Source of the DNA: Chroococcidiopsis thermalis PCC 7203
GTDB lineage: Bacteria; Cyanobacteriota; Cyanobacteriia; Cyanobacteriales; Chroococcidiopsidaceae
Assembly: GCF_000317125.1 (NCBI RefSeq)
Contig: NC_019695.1
Span: 4,328,336-4,392,335, forward strand
Reading direction: 5' to 3'
Length of the DNA: 64,000 bases
Shown here: positions 1-9,469 of the stretch, piece by piece
How positions within the stretch are numbered: position 1 is the first letter of the stretch
Layout of the letters: every line of letters begins with the position of its first letter
Made by a program: the position numbers and the translations under genes
The notes under the pieces: generated by a model
Told to the model about the DNA's origin: nothing
Databases searched by the model: none
The model's input: only the letters and a program-made list of their open reading frames with translations

Positions 1-27
1 GTAAAAGATTGAATCAGTGAGCTAGAA

Positions 28-2079
28 ATGTTGCCACAGAGAAGAAAGGCGATCGCCAAACGCAAGTTTGCCCGTAAATTAGCTTCTTGGGTACTTGTCA
101 TTATCCTATTTCTCTCGCTATCGGGGCTTCCGGCTTCGGCGCAAAACACACCAGCCGATATACAAGTTATCGATCGCCAACCAGACCAGCCAGTTAACGA
201 ACCAGAGCAATCTGTACCTGCGGCTCCAAGTGCGCCTGGATTAAATAACCCACAAGAGTTTGAAGCATTTGTAGACAATTTCTTTCAAGAAGAGATGTCG
301 AAAACTCATGTTCCAGGTGGCGTTGTCTCTGTGGTGAAAGATGGCAAACTTTTTTTTGCTAAAGGTTATGGCTATGCCAACTTAGAAAAGAAAATGCCAG
401 TTGCAGCAGATAAAACTCTATTTCGCGTTGCCTCGCTTTCCAAACTGTTTACAGCTACAGCAGCAATGCAACTATACGAGCGGGGACAGCTCGATATACA
501 TGCTGATGTCAACAAGTATCTGACGGACTTTCAAATCAAAAATCCTTTTTCTGAGCCAGTCACGGCTGCCAGAATGATGCTGCATACAGACGGTACGACA
601 AAACGGCGGATCGGACTTGCCGCTCGTACTGCTGAGGAAATGGAGCCACTAGGAGACTATCTAGCCGACCATATGCCACCTGTTGTCTGGCAACCTGGCG
701 AGTTATACAGTTATTCCAGCCACAGCATTGCTTTGTTGGGATATCTCGTAGAGAAAATCTCTGGTACTCCCTTCGCCCAATATATTGACAAAAACATTTT
801 TCAACCGCTCCAGATGCGGCGGAGTACATTTCTTCAGCCACCTCCTCCACCTCTAGCTAACGATTTGGCTGTAGGTTATCAGTATCAAAGTGGCAAGTTT
901 AAACCCGTCCCCTACTTGTATCTCAACATCGCTCCAAGTGCGTCAATGCAAGCCACTGCTACCGATATGGCTCATTTTATGATTGCCCACCTGTTGCACG
1001 GTCGCTATGAAAACTCCCGCATTTTAAAGGAAGATACAGTGCGGCTAATGCACGAGCAGCACTTCACCCACCATCCCCTATTACCTGGTACTGGCTACAG
1101 TTTTCGCGAACGGTTGGAAAACAATATCCGTACAATCGGACACTTAGGCAGTTTGCGAGGGTATTCTAGCTCTCTGACCCTACTACCCGATCGCAACATC
1201 GGTATTTTTATTGCCACCAATAGCTTTAGTGGGATAAATGGCAAGCTATTGACTCAGTTTTTCGATCGCTATTTTCCCGCTCCACAGCAAACATCACCCA
1301 AGAAACCTCTGGCTCTAAGCGCAGAGCAGCTAGAACGATTCACTGGAACTTACCGAGATTTGGAATATCCTCGCCATACCTTCGCCAAGCTCACTGCACC
1401 ATTTGAACATATAAATATCAAACAGGGTGAGAAAGGTACTTTGCTCGTTAGCACTCCTGGTTTGTTCTTCGTTGGCAATGCTCCAAAGATCCAATTAGCT
1501 CCCATCGAACCATTGCTATTCCAACGAGTCAATGATGATGCTTTCACAGCCTTTGAGCCGGATGAAAGCGGGTGGATTAGGTATGCATTTAATCCTCTGT
1601 GGGCTAAAATTGGAGCCTACGAGCATATACCTTGGTATGAAACAAGTTGGGTGCAGCTAGGGATTTTAGGATTTTGTACAGTCCTGTTTCTATCAGCTAT
1701 CTTTGTTTATCCGATTAAGCCTTTAATTCAACGTTTGCGTGGCAAACGGTTTCAAGTAAAGCAATTGCGTTGGGCTTGGAGATTAGCAGGTTTAATCGGT
1801 ACTTTAAACTTAGTTTTTCTGATTGGCTTTCCTCTATCAATTTGGCTGTATGGCTTTTGGCGGCTAGTATATGGCGTGCCTGCTGTAGCGATCGCATTTC
1901 TTTGCATTCCCCTACTCACCACTTTTTTGACGCTAGGATTGTTTATCTTTACCGCTTGGGCTTGGAAAAATAATTACTGGTCTTTGGTAAAGCAATCTCA
2001 TTATTCCTTAATTACCCTCGCTGCTTTGGTCTTTATTCCCTTCCTGACCTACTGGAATTTATTAGGTTTTCAGTTTTAA
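28..2079 (+). CDS. Beta-lactamase-fold serine hydrolase with C-terminal membrane domain
   Basis: The protein has 683 residues. A hydrophobic signal segment lies at about residues 18-38 and ends in an ASA-Q site, followed by a Pro-rich linker. A class C beta-lactamase/penicillin-binding-like domain spans about 75-420. It holds the SxxK nucleophile motif SLSK at 136-139, a Tyr-Ser-Ser in the YxN position and a late GHLG motif. The last 140 residues contain about four membrane segments. Such proteins act outside the cytoplasmic membrane on peptides, esters or peptidoglycan stems; the substrate cannot be read from sequence. The YSS in place of YSN is a mild oddity. The start is the first ATG in the frame, near the window edge. 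Confidence 0.85.
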   Translation: MLPQRRKAIAKRKFARKLASWVLVIILFLSLSGLPASAQNTPADIQVIDRQPDQPVNEPEQSVPAAPSAPGLNNPQEFEAFVDNFFQEEMSKTHVPGGVVSVVKDGKLFFAKGYGYANLEKKMPVAADKTLFRVASLSKLFTATAAMQLYERGQLDIHADVNKYLTDFQIKNPFSEPVTAARMMLHTDGTTKRRIGLAARTAEEMEPLGDYLADHMPPVVWQPGELYSYSSHSIALLGYLVEKISGTPFAQYIDKNIFQPLQMRRSTFLQPPPPPLANDLAVGYQYQSGKFKPVPYLYLNIAPSASMQATATDMAHFMIAHLLHGRYENSRILKEDTVRLMHEQHFTHHPLLPGTGYSFRERLENNIRTIGHLGSLRGYSSSLTLLPDRNIGIFIATNSFSGINGKLLTQFFDRYFPAPQQTSPKKPLALSAEQLERFTGTYRDLEYPRHTFAKLTAPFEHINIKQGEKGTLLVSTPGLFFVGNAPKIQLAPIEPLLFQRVNDDAFTAFEPDESGWIRYAFNPLWAKIGAYEHIPWYETSWVQLGILGFCTVLFLSAIFVYPIKPLIQRLRGKRFQVKQLRWAWRLAGLIGTLNLVFLIGFPLSIWLYGFWRLVYGVPAVAIAFLCIPLLTTFLTLGLFIFTAWAWKNNYWSLVKQSHYSLITLAALVFIPFLTYWNLLGFQF

Positions 2080-2160
2080 CACTTGAATTATTCAGACCGG
2101 AAAACAGGAAGTCAAGCTAACTACTTCTTCAGGCGTAATTTTGCCAGCGATCGCCATTTT

Positions 2161-2187
2161 CCCCGATTTTTCCACTATTTAATCTTA
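2161..2187 (+). promoter_or_regulatory. Shared upstream motif, copy a
   Basis: CCCCGAT followed by TTTTCCAC (2168-2175) and a downstream AATCTTA. It lies 46 bases before the GTG start of the secreted two-domain protein and is one of about a dozen similar sites in the left 36 kb. Confidence 0.6.
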
Positions 2188-2221
2188 CCGTCGATCGGTA
2201 GAGAGTAAGTAGGAGAAAATT

Positions 2222-3100
2222 GTGTTTAAAAAACTAAATAACGAAAGAGTGAGTTCTCGTTCGACTAAGGGCGGTTCGTTGCGGTTGTGGAGTGCTAAAG
2301 GAGCATTTGCCCTAGCCGCGATCGCGATCGCTCTACCTATGGGTTATCTCAATGCCCAAGAAGTCACGCGAACCATCAACAAAAACAATATCATTGCTCA
2401 GGCGGATAGAAGAACGCCACAAGAGCGACGCAACGTTACTTCCGAAGAGTTAGCTGATAAATTCAAAGCGTTGGTTGGTAAAAGGGTGACTGTTAGAGGT
2501 AGATTTCTGGAGAAAATTGGTAACAACACTTTTACAATTGCTGACGAAGAGTTTCTTGGTGTTGAGCCGATTTTGATCGTAAATCTTTCTGGCAATCCGC
2601 TAGATCTCCCTTCTAATGACATAGAAGTGCAAGCAACGGGCGTAGTGCGGAGTTTTTCGCTGGCTGAGATTGCCAAAAGATACAACGTGCAATTCGATCG
2701 CGCCACGTATGCCCAATACGAGAACGATCCGGTAATTATTGCCCGCTCAGTTGCCCCAGCACCAGAACCAGAGGAGATTACTAGCAAGCCCAGCCCTTAT
2801 TACAACAGACGGCTTGCCGTACCAGGTAACGTCCAGCGTGTCTATAGCCCTAATGCTTTTGTACTAGAGAACAATTTGCTGGTTTTGAATCCATATCCGA
2901 AACAGGCTGCTAGACCAAGAGTGACTCAAGGTGAGAGAGTAGTTGCGACTGGGGTGCTAGATCGGCTGGTTATTGCTGACATAGAACGGGAATACGGCTT
3001 TACTTTAGATGCTGGTATACGAAAACAACTGGAAGCTGACTACGCCGACAGACCTGTATTGATTGTCGATAACGTGTATCCATCGGCAGTGGACGAATAG
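2222..3100 (+). CDS. Secreted two-domain protein, paralogue of 17927-18787
   Basis: The protein has 292 residues and a GTG start preceded by AGGAG. The N-terminus is basic, followed by a hydrophobic stretch ending near LNAQ, so it is probably exported. Two repeated segments follow. The first (about 75-175) has the pattern GKRVTVRG-NTFTIADEEF. The second (about 190-290) starts RLAVPGNV and ends VLIVDNVYPSA. The repeats look like small beta-barrel (OB-like) domains, but I cannot name a family. The same architecture recurs at 17927-18787, so this is an in-genome duplication. The role is unknown. It sits 46 bases behind a copy of the shared upstream motif, which suggests stress-type regulation. 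Confidence 0.8.
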   Translation: MFKKLNNERVSSRSTKGGSLRLWSAKGAFALAAIAIALPMGYLNAQEVTRTINKNNIIAQADRRTPQERRNVTSEELADKFKALVGKRVTVRGRFLEKIGNNTFTIADEEFLGVEPILIVNLSGNPLDLPSNDIEVQATGVVRSFSLAEIAKRYNVQFDRATYAQYENDPVIIARSVAPAPEPEEITSKPSPYYNRRLAVPGNVQRVYSPNAFVLENNLLVLNPYPKQAARPRVTQGERVVATGVLDRLVIADIEREYGFTLDAGIRKQLEADYADRPVLIVDNVYPSAVDE

Positions 3101-3156
3101 TATAGATGGCGAGTGGGAGTAATCTCGCTCGCACCCAATCGGGTAATTTTTCCTAA

Positions 3157-4179
3157 TTATTTTCCCCATTTATTCATCACATCTTTGACCAAAACTTCTT
3201 TGAGCCAAATTTGAACTACAATCAATAGCGGAATAGCAAGAAATAACCCTAAAAATCCGAATAAACTGGCAAAAACCACTACTGATAATATGGTAAACAC
3301 AGGCATTAGATTCACCTCGTGTTTCATAATTAAGGGAACTAAAACTAAGCTTTCAAACTGCTGAATTGCAATATAAAGTAATATAACTGCCCCTGCCTTC
3401 CAAGGAGCATCAAGCAGGGCGAGCAGAGCTGGTGGAACAACGCTCAAAGTTGGTCCCACATTGGGGATAAACTCTAATAATCCGGCTAAAGCAGCATTGA
3501 CTAAAGGCAGGGGTACTCCCAAAATTGTCAGCCCGATAAAAGATACTAAACCAATGACGACCATTGCTATGAGAGTTCCTTTAATCCACCCAACTAAGGA
3601 TGCTTCAGATTCAGACAAAATTTCGTCAATTCGTCGTCGATAAAAGTTAGGAAAAGCTAGAATGAAAACTCTTCGATATTGGGAAGGGTTCACCAATAGC
3701 ATGACGGTCAGTACCAGAAACAATAAAAAGCTCAAAACAACGGTAAGCGAGTTATTTAGAATGACAAAGAAGTTACCTAATAGCTGCGTTATCCATGCTT
3801 GAAGCTGTTGGGGAATATTTTCTAATACACGGAGCTGTTCAAAAATTGCTCCTGGAATCGTCGATTGCAGCCAATTCAACCAAGCCGCTATTCTTTCTGA
3901 TGTTTGGGGCAGTACACCCAGTAATTGTTGTAACTGATCGACAATACGCGGCACGATGAACGCAAAAAAGCCAATAATTAGTGCTAATAAGACTGTAATA
4001 GTAATCGCGATCGCAATCCCACGCTGAATGCGGTATCGCTGGATTCGTCGTACAACGCGATTTAAAACTGTTGCTAAGATTACAGCTGCAAACAACAGTA
4101 AAACAACTTGTCGAATTTGCCAAAGAATATAAAGAGAGATCGCCAGGGCAAATAAGCCGAGCCATTGACCTAAGCGCAC
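3157..4179 (-). CDS. AI-2E transporter family (PerM-like) membrane protein
   Basis: The 340-residue polytopic protein has the family layout. Two hydrophobic segments lie at about 7-35, with a third at about 60-80. A soluble amphipathic stretch rich in Gln and Leu comes next. A cluster of C-terminal membrane segments carries the conserved GLLEFIPNVGPTLSVVPP signature at about 235-255. Family members have been linked to signal export, sodium efflux or unspecific permease roles, so the substrate is open. It is convergent with the preceding gene and lies divergent from nothing obvious upstream. Confidence 0.88.
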   Translation of the reverse strand: MRLGQWLGLFALAISLYILWQIRQVVLLLFAAVILATVLNRVVRRIQRYRIQRGIAIAITITVLLALIIGFFAFIVPRIVDQLQQLLGVLPQTSERIAAWLNWLQSTIPGAIFEQLRVLENIPQQLQAWITQLLGNFFVILNNSLTVVLSFLLFLVLTVMLLVNPSQYRRVFILAFPNFYRRRIDEILSESEASLVGWIKGTLIAMVVIGLVSFIGLTILGVPLPLVNAALAGLLEFIPNVGPTLSVVPPALLALLDAPWKAGAVILLYIAIQQFESLVLVPLIMKHEVNLMPVFTILSVVVFASLFGFLGLFLAIPLLIVVQIWLKEVLVKDVMNKWGK

Positions 4180-4390
4180 AATACTGCCTCCATAGATTGC
4201 TTTTTTGAGCGGTTGACTCTCGCTTATTCCAACCTATACGAGCATCTCTTAGATCGGCGATCGCTCTTTAATGTGGAATCGCGCATACCCACGTTGAATG
4301 AAACTCGCCACCAATCATGAGGTGACGGTTTCTGACTCCCACAACAGAAAGTCATATTTACTGGTCACTGGTCACTTTTTTCTGCACCTG

Positions 4391-5263
4391 TTAGCGATCT
4401 TTATCCACAATTGGACGACCTTCGCTATCTATATCTAACTCTTCTCTACGCACCTGTTCTTGGGTGCTAACCATCTCCTGCTCTACTTCTTTCCTGATTC
4501 TGACTTCTTCGCGCAAGACTGCTTCTTTGCGAATATCAGGTTTCTCTTCATAGAGATCCACATGGGCAACTTCTCCTTCACGGAAAGTGGCTTCACCAGG
4601 AGAAACAGGCTTGCCAGCATTGTCAGGAGTGGTTCGCTCGACGACTACGCGCTCTTTTTCGACGGGAACTGAAACTCTTTGCGTTTCGGCTTCAACGTGT
4701 TTGCCAATCGATACTTCTCCAGCTTTTCTGCGGGTTTTGTTAGCAACTAGCCGTTCTTCATACAGTTTGAGTGTATCTTGGTTGCGATCGCCCATATTGT
4801 ATAGGTCTGGTTCTTGCTCGTAGTTGTAGGTATTGCGATCGTAAGCCGCCCTAGCTACATAAGGCATGGATGCAGCAGATGTCTCTAAAGGTGTTGCCGT
4901 ATCTGCGCGATCGCGATACACTCCCCGCACTTGTTCTTCATAGTCGTAATCAACCTTCAAATCGTCGCTGAACTCAGGCAGTGCTTCCGCTTGTTCTTTG
5001 GTAAAGCCGACAGCATAGACACGGCGATCGCCAGTGTCAATCCGAATCCGTCCTACTGGTAGTAAGACTTGCTTGCCAAAAATCCAAAAACCAGTGTCAA
5101 CCACCAGATACCGGAAACGTCCTGATTCTTCAACGAGTATGTTTTTGACAGTACCAACTTTTTCATTGTCTAGATCGGAATAGACTTCATAACCTTTGAT
5201 ATCGTTTCCATCAAAAGCATCTTGGTAGTTTGTATCAAAATCTTCTAATTTGTAAAGAACCAT
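4391..5263 (-). CDS. PRC-barrel plus DUF2382 stress protein
   Basis: The protein has 290 residues. An N-terminal PRC-barrel at about 15-100 contains KVGTVKNILVE and FWIFGKQVLLP. A linker follows, then a C-terminal DUF2382 (YsnF/AvaK-like) domain at about 165-285 that is very rich in Glu, Arg and Val (ERLVANKTRRKAGEVSIGKH). There is no signal peptide or membrane segment. Proteins of this type are found in stress- and desiccation-tolerant bacteria; the biochemical role is unknown. The PRC domain is paralogous to the stand-alone PRC protein at 16594-17040, including the shared FTKEQAE/LTKEQAE stretch. Confidence 0.88.
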   Translation of the reverse strand: MVLYKLEDFDTNYQDAFDGNDIKGYEVYSDLDNEKVGTVKNILVEESGRFRYLVVDTGFWIFGKQVLLPVGRIRIDTGDRRVYAVGFTKEQAEALPEFSDDLKVDYDYEEQVRGVYRDRADTATPLETSAASMPYVARAAYDRNTYNYEQEPDLYNMGDRNQDTLKLYEERLVANKTRRKAGEVSIGKHVEAETQRVSVPVEKERVVVERTTPDNAGKPVSPGEATFREGEVAHVDLYEEKPDIRKEAVLREEVRIRKEVEQEMVSTQEQVRREELDIDSEGRPIVDKDR

Positions 5264-5486
5264 TTGGTATTTATTTCCTCATTCAATTTGACTTAATATC
5301 AGGATAGAAGTTCGACTAAGATATCCATCTTTCTAAAGAGAGATTTGCATTTTTAAAAATTTAAATAATTTAGATGAAGATGAAAAAACAAAATTTGGAT
5401 TTTCTATCAGAAATAATGATAGATAGATTGCGTTTATTTGCCGAAATCAATTTGATTTATTCCAAAATTACCAGCATTATTACCAT

Positions 5487-5843
5487 ATGTCCAGTTCTTA
5501 TAGCTGTAAGTACGCTATCTTCGACGCTCACCTACATGGCGTTAATTTTATTCAACAAACTGACGGCTTTCAGGCTTTGTTACGAGAAATGGACAAAGCA
5601 CGAGTTGAAAAATGCGTAATTTTTGGTTTGCCAGTCTCTAAAACATGGTCGGAATGGGAAAACGAGGAGCCAAACTACTATTTGTCTGACGAAGGACGCT
5701 GCTATTATTACTCCCTCACTGATGCGATTATTGCTCAGGCTTATATGGATTTAAGCGCCGACGATAAAAAGCGGATTATTCCTTTAGTCTGTGGGTTTTC
5801 TCCTGTCGATCGCTATGCAGATGTATCGTTACGAGGACGATAA
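5487..5843 (+). pseudogene. Amidohydrolase, N-terminal fragment
   Basis: The open frame gives 118 residues and starts like a metal-dependent amidohydrolase (amidohydrolase_2/TIM barrel). It has IFDAHLHG, the first metal-binding HxH, at about 11-18, followed by KARVEKCVIFGLP and a conserved GFSPVDRYA at the end. Family members have 270-380 residues, so most of the barrel is missing. The homology stops at about 5816, exactly where the opposite-strand small membrane gene ends; the last residues are read from that gene's tail. The remnant is probably not functional. Confidence 0.65.
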
Positions 5844-6223
5844 TCTGGGCAGTCGATAGCTCGTCTAGTGAGAACTACAGATGGATTTACAGCACACTTG
5901 AGATGCGGATTCATGCTATAAAAATGACAGTTTATACAAGGAACTTGATGGAGACGATTCAAGAAATCGCTAGCCAGGTTTTGTTTTCTTTTACGCGAGA
6001 TCTGAAAAATAATTAGCACTCCTGTTGCTATTGCCAAGTAAACAGGTAAAACAATTCCTATATATTCAACCGCATTTACTAAATCTACTTTTTCTCTATT
6101 TAGTTGTCTCCCCTCTGGTTTTTCTACGATTAAATTTGTTCCCTGCAAACTTTTTGGGTTTACAGTTTCCGAGTGAAGGTTTTTCTGAACGAGTGTATTT
6201 TCCATCAAATCTTTGGCATTCAT
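5813..6223 (-). CDS. Small cysteine-motif membrane protein
   Basis: The protein has 136 residues: a polar N-terminus, one membrane segment at about 55-75 (GIVLPVYLAIATGVLIIF) and a cytosolic tail. The tail has four Cys in the arrangement PCINCHFYS-LKCAVNPS-CPDY. I recognise this Cys pattern from a family of short cyanobacterial proteins; the Cys probably bind a metal, but no function is established. Its 3' end overlaps the broken end of the amidohydrolase remnant, marking an old recombination junction. Confidence 0.7.
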   Translation of the reverse strand: MNAKDLMENTLVQKNLHSETVNPKSLQGTNLIVEKPEGRQLNREKVDLVNAVEYIGIVLPVYLAIATGVLIIFQISRKRKQNLASDFLNRLHQVPCINCHFYSMNPHLKCAVNPSVVLTRRAIDCPDYRPRNDTSA

Positions 6224-6314
6224 ACAATTTGCTCCCCGATGTTAAGAAGTGTCAGGGCAGACGAGATGCCTACCCCACAAAACATTGCATACTAAGCACA
6301 AAGACAACAGGGAA

Positions 6315-6824
6315 TTACTGCAACTGACTCAGATCCAAATTTGGTGGTAAGAGAACTTCATTTACTGCATGAATAATTCCATTGCTGGCTTGGATATTTG
6401 ATTGAATTACTCTGGCATCATTGACTGAAATTTGATTTCCATTTGGATCGATTTGAATATTTACAGGTCTATCGGCAAGCGTTTCCAATTCTCCTGCCGA
6501 GAGTTGTTTAGCAGTTTGTTGCCCTGGAACCAAGTGATACATCAAAATTTGCATCAGGACTTCACTATTTTCTGGCTGTTGCAACTTTTTCAAAATTCCT
6601 TGAGGGAGAGCTGCAAATGCCTCGTTAGTAGGAGCAAAAACTGTATACGGTCCTCGTTTTTGTAGACTTTCTGCTAGTCCTGTAGCTTTAAGTAAAGAAG
6701 TCAATGTGGAAAAAGATTGGTTTGATGTTGCTACTGCAACCAAGTTATTTGCAGCTGTCGTACCAGAAGTTTGAGGAGTTTGAGTATTTGGGGTGGTTTG
6801 ACTCACATTACTATTGCGACCCAC
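6315..6824 (-). pseudogene. Fasciclin (FAS1) domain, 3' half of split SLH-fasciclin gene
   Basis: The open frame of 169 residues begins at a GTG inside a Thr/Gln/Pro-rich linker and holds one complete FAS1 domain at about 25-165 (FSTLTSLLKATGL, YTVFAPTNEAFAALP, VNEVLLPP). It has no signal peptide and no clear ribosome binding site, although FAS1 proteins normally act on the cell surface. Directly upstream on the same strand is a 148-bp MITE-like element and then an SLH protein with a signal peptide. If the element is removed together with one TA, the two frames coincide, interrupted only by a TAA at the join. I read this as the orphaned C-terminal half of one surface protein. It could still be translated from the GTG. 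Confidence 0.65.
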
Positions 6825-6831
6825 AATATAT

Positions 6832-6979
6832 TAGACCTCCTGCGTGAATACTTGAATTGTCATCCACACGCGAAGCGAAACATCTGGGAGATTCTTCACT
6901 ACACTGCGTTGCGTACCCTTCGGGAAGGCTTCGCCAACAGAATGACATCCATGATTTTTTGATTCATGCAGGAGGTCTA
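6832..6979. mobile_element. MITE-like element with 18-bp terminal inverted repeats
   Basis: The ends are TAGACCTCCTGCGTGAAT on the left and, reverse-complemented, TAGACCTCCTGCATGAAT on the right (17 of 18 identical). TA at each end could be the target duplication typical of IS630/Tc1-mariner-mobilised elements. It is 148 bp long with no coding capacity. The interior carries a common cyanobacterial CCCTTCGGGAAGG hairpin. It lies between the SLH and fasciclin halves and supplies the stop codon of the SLH frame. Confidence 0.7.
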
Positions 6980-7729
6980 TTGAGTTGCTGCCACATTACT
7001 AGCTAGAGGTTGCACCTGTCCAAGCCGTACCAAAGCTTGATACAAGTGAGCTGCGGCTTCTGCTCGTGTCAGAGGTTGTTGGGGATTGAGTTGTCTAATA
7101 TTGGGATAGTTGACAACCAGGTTAGATTGGGTTGCGGCGGCGACTTCACCTGTGGCATAAGCTGGAACTGCTTCAGCATCTAAATAAGAAGTACTGATAA
7201 CATTTTGGAGAGAACGGTCGGCTTTCAAATTCAAGCCATCTGTTAAAGCAATTATCGCCTGTAACTTAGTAATGTCTTCTGCTGGCTGAAAAGCTCCTCC
7301 AGGTACGCCTCCCATAAACCCTGTTTCGTATGCTTCCTCAATCGCCGCCGCCGCCCAGTAGTCAGGTGGGACATCTTTAAATCCAGGTTCAGCTAACTGC
7401 CGCACGCGATTTTGATTAAAAGCTTTTTGAATCATGGCAGCAAATTCAGCCCGCTGCACGGGTTGTTCTGGTCTGAAAGTGCCGTTGGGAAAACCAGTAA
7501 TGATGTTTCTAGCTGCTAGGGCTTGAATAAATGGTTGCGCCCAGTAGTCAGCCCCAACATCAGAAAAGTTAGTCGTTGCGCTTTGAGTGGGGGATGGAGA
7601 AGCAGGAGTTGCAGAATCTTGTGCGAAGGCAGATTGAGAAATTGCGATTGGACTAACGACACCAACTGACACTCCGAAAGCTAGCAAGGCGGCACTTAAA
7701 GCAGACGAGCGACGAAATAAACTCTTCAT
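6977..7729 (-). CDS. S-layer-homology (SLH) domain surface protein, 5' half of split gene
   Basis: The protein has 250 residues. A signal peptide at about 1-37 ends SAFAQ and is followed by a short Ser/Pro/Thr linker. Three SLH-type repeats follow at about 52-110 (FSDVGADYWAQPFIQALA), 115-170 (FKDVPPDYWAAAAIEEA) and 175-240. SLH domains anchor proteins to peptidoglycan-linked polymers. The frame ends at a TAG supplied by the MITE, and the natural C-terminus was probably the fasciclin domain now at 6315-6824. The truncated product could still bind the wall. A copy of the shared upstream motif lies about 156 bases upstream. Confidence 0.85.
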   Translation of the reverse strand: MKSLFRRSSALSAALLAFGVSVGVVSPIAISQSAFAQDSATPASPSPTQSATTNFSDVGADYWAQPFIQALAARNIITGFPNGTFRPEQPVQRAEFAAMIQKAFNQNRVRQLAEPGFKDVPPDYWAAAAIEEAYETGFMGGVPGGAFQPAEDITKLQAIIALTDGLNLKADRSLQNVISTSYLDAEAVPAYATGEVAAATQSNLVVNYPNIRQLNPQQPLTRAEAAAHLYQALVRLGQVQPLASNVAATQ

Positions 7730-7871
7730 GGAATCCTTTTTTGCGGTATTTTAGTTAAATTTGGATTATGTTTGATAAATTTAAAATCAACTTAAATAAT
7801 CCACGAGCGACCTAGATCGCATCAACTGTTGAATCAGTTGAATCAAGTGTTGAAATAGCTATCTTCTTGAG

Positions 7872-7903
7872 GTTAAGTTGTAATAGTGGAAAACTGGTGG
7901 AGA
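7872..7903 (-). promoter_or_regulatory. Shared upstream motif, copy b
   Basis: On the minus strand this reads CTCCACCAGTTTTCCAC followed by TATTACAACTTAA. It points to the SLH gene, whose start is about 156 bases downstream. Confidence 0.6.
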
Positions 7904-8118
7904 AATTGAAGTTGTCTTTAACTGCTACTACGTAACTTACCGAGCGGCACAAACTTTATCGAGCTTGAAACAAAAACAAGTATCAAAAGTTATATACTGT
8001 TATCTATATAGCGTTAGGTTTGTCTCGCTTTAGATATCGATTTATAAAATTAAATGAATATCTCACACCGAATCGTATTTATTTGCAATTAACTTCTAGG
8101 CGATCGCAGTGAACGTTT

Positions 8119-8154
8119 CCATGTAGAGACATTACATGTAACGTCTCTACATGG
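8119..8154. repeat. 36-bp near-perfect palindrome, probable terminator
   Basis: The arms CCATGTAGAGAC and GTCTCTACATGG are perfect complements around a palindromic TTACATGTAA centre, with one mismatched pair. GTAGAGAC...GTCTCTAC palindromes are widespread in cyanobacterial intergenic DNA. This one lies just past the 3' end of the response-regulator gene and could end its transcript. Confidence 0.6.
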
Positions 8155-8224
8155 GCAATCGATTTCACAATTTATCTAGGATTGCTATAGCAATGAAAAG
8201 TTTTGTGAGTGAAGAAGAGATGCG

Positions 8225-9301
8225 TTAGTTAAGAAATAATCGATCCAAGTTTGCTTTATCGGGAGCTTGCTTTATTTGCTCCTTTAACTCTTCTAAGAGT
8301 TGACACAGACGCAGACAATAAGTAAAGAGATCGCCGTTTTTATCTTCTAATAAAGACTCGATCTCTTGAGCTAATTGCGAAGCTTGAGCAAAACCAAAAC
8401 TACCTAAAGCACCTGCAAGTTTGTGAGCTTCTCGCACAGCCTGTTTTTGTATTCCATTGTCGAGCGTACCGCGACATAAAGCTTCCACCGCTTGTTCTAA
8501 CACTGCAAGGCGATCGCCAATTCCTGCTGTAAAAACTTCCCTAAACTTAACGACTACCGATAGAATTTCTTGTTGCATCTCATCCAAATCCGACGCAGTT
8601 GATTCTGGATGAGATGTTTCCGACTCTAGAGGTTTGAGGCGATATCCCAGACCGTAAACTGTTTCAATCAAATCGCTGGGCGCACCTGCGGTTTTAAGTT
8701 TGTGGCGCAAGCTTTTGATGTAAGACTTGATTGTATTTTCTTGCGGTGGGTCTTCTAAATTCCACAGGCGATCGACGATCGCGCTGCGGCTAAACGTGCG
8801 CCGAGGGCTGCGGAGAAACAACTCTAACAGCGCGTATTCTCTAGGGGTTAAATGTAAAATTTGCTGCCCGTATGTCGCCTCGCAACTACTTGGATCGAGC
8901 CGCAGATCGCCCCATTCTAATACTGGTGGTAAAGCGGTACTACCTCGACGCAATAAAGCGCGAACGCGAGCAATTAATTCGGGAAAATCAAACGGTTTGA
9001 CGACGTAATCATCCGCACCAGCATCTAATCCCACAACTTTATCAGAGCTGGTATCTTTTGCTGTCAGCATTAAAATCGGTATGCGATCGCCTTTTTGCCT
9101 CAGTTGCCGACATAAACTCATACCATCTAATTTGGGCAACATCACATCAAGCAAAATTAAATCGTAACTGAATGCTGTTGCTAGTTCCCAACCCTCTTGA
9201 CCGTCAGCAGCAATATCGACAAGACAACGCTGCTGTTGTGATAGCGTTGCTGCAACAGCTTGAGCTATGGAATTATCGTCCTCAACCACCAGAATTTTCA
9301 T
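8225..9301 (-). CDS. OmpR-type response regulator with C-terminal HPt domain
   Basis: The protein has 358 residues from the ATG at 9301; a longer frame exists, but the receiver motif MKILVVEDD starts here. A receiver domain (1-120) has acidic residues 7-9 and phospho-acceptor D52 (LLDVMLP). A winged-helix DNA-binding domain follows at about 125-225 (LTPREYALLELF, YGLGYRL). A four-helix HPt domain follows at about 250-350 with H293 in REAHKLAGALGSFGF. HPt domains relay phosphate between His and Asp. The gene lies 168 bases downstream of a hybrid histidine kinase on the same strand, so both probably form one phosphorelay. The fused HPt could take phosphate from the kinase's receiver and pass it to D52. 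Confidence 0.9.
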   Translation of the reverse strand: MKILVVEDDNSIAQAVAATLSQQQRCLVDIAADGQEGWELATAFSYDLILLDVMLPKLDGMSLCRQLRQKGDRIPILMLTAKDTSSDKVVGLDAGADDYVVKPFDFPELIARVRALLRRGSTALPPVLEWGDLRLDPSSCEATYGQQILHLTPREYALLELFLRSPRRTFSRSAIVDRLWNLEDPPQENTIKSYIKSLRHKLKTAGAPSDLIETVYGLGYRLKPLESETSHPESTASDLDEMQQEILSVVVKFREVFTAGIGDRLAVLEQAVEALCRGTLDNGIQKQAVREAHKLAGALGSFGFAQASQLAQEIESLLEDKNGDLFTYCLRLCQLLEELKEQIKQAPDKANLDRLFLN

Positions 9302-9469
9302 TGGCGATCGCCTACCTCTAGATAAATTGTTCGTGATAAAAGTAGACTCTCTAACTCCAATAAAGACTTTTTTAGCTGCATCAAACATCTATCAAAAGTA
9401 ACGCCAGCTCATTTATAGATGTATGCGATAACACTCAAAAACGCAGATAAAGCATAGAAACACTCTAGC

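Larger units (their letters stand above)
7730..8224. other. Intergenic region with motif copy b and a palindrome
   Basis: This 495-bp gap holds the reverse-strand motif at 7872-7903 and the 36-bp palindrome at 8119-8154. The rest is AT-rich and I see no gene in it. Confidence 0.6.

Noticed and set aside
5374-5619. Open frame overlapping the amidohydrolase fragment
   Set aside because: It has no protein family features and overlaps the better-supported 5487-5843 frame.
5813-5843. Overlapping functional genes
   Set aside because: The overlap is only the read-through of a truncated amidohydrolase into the neighbouring gene's tail.
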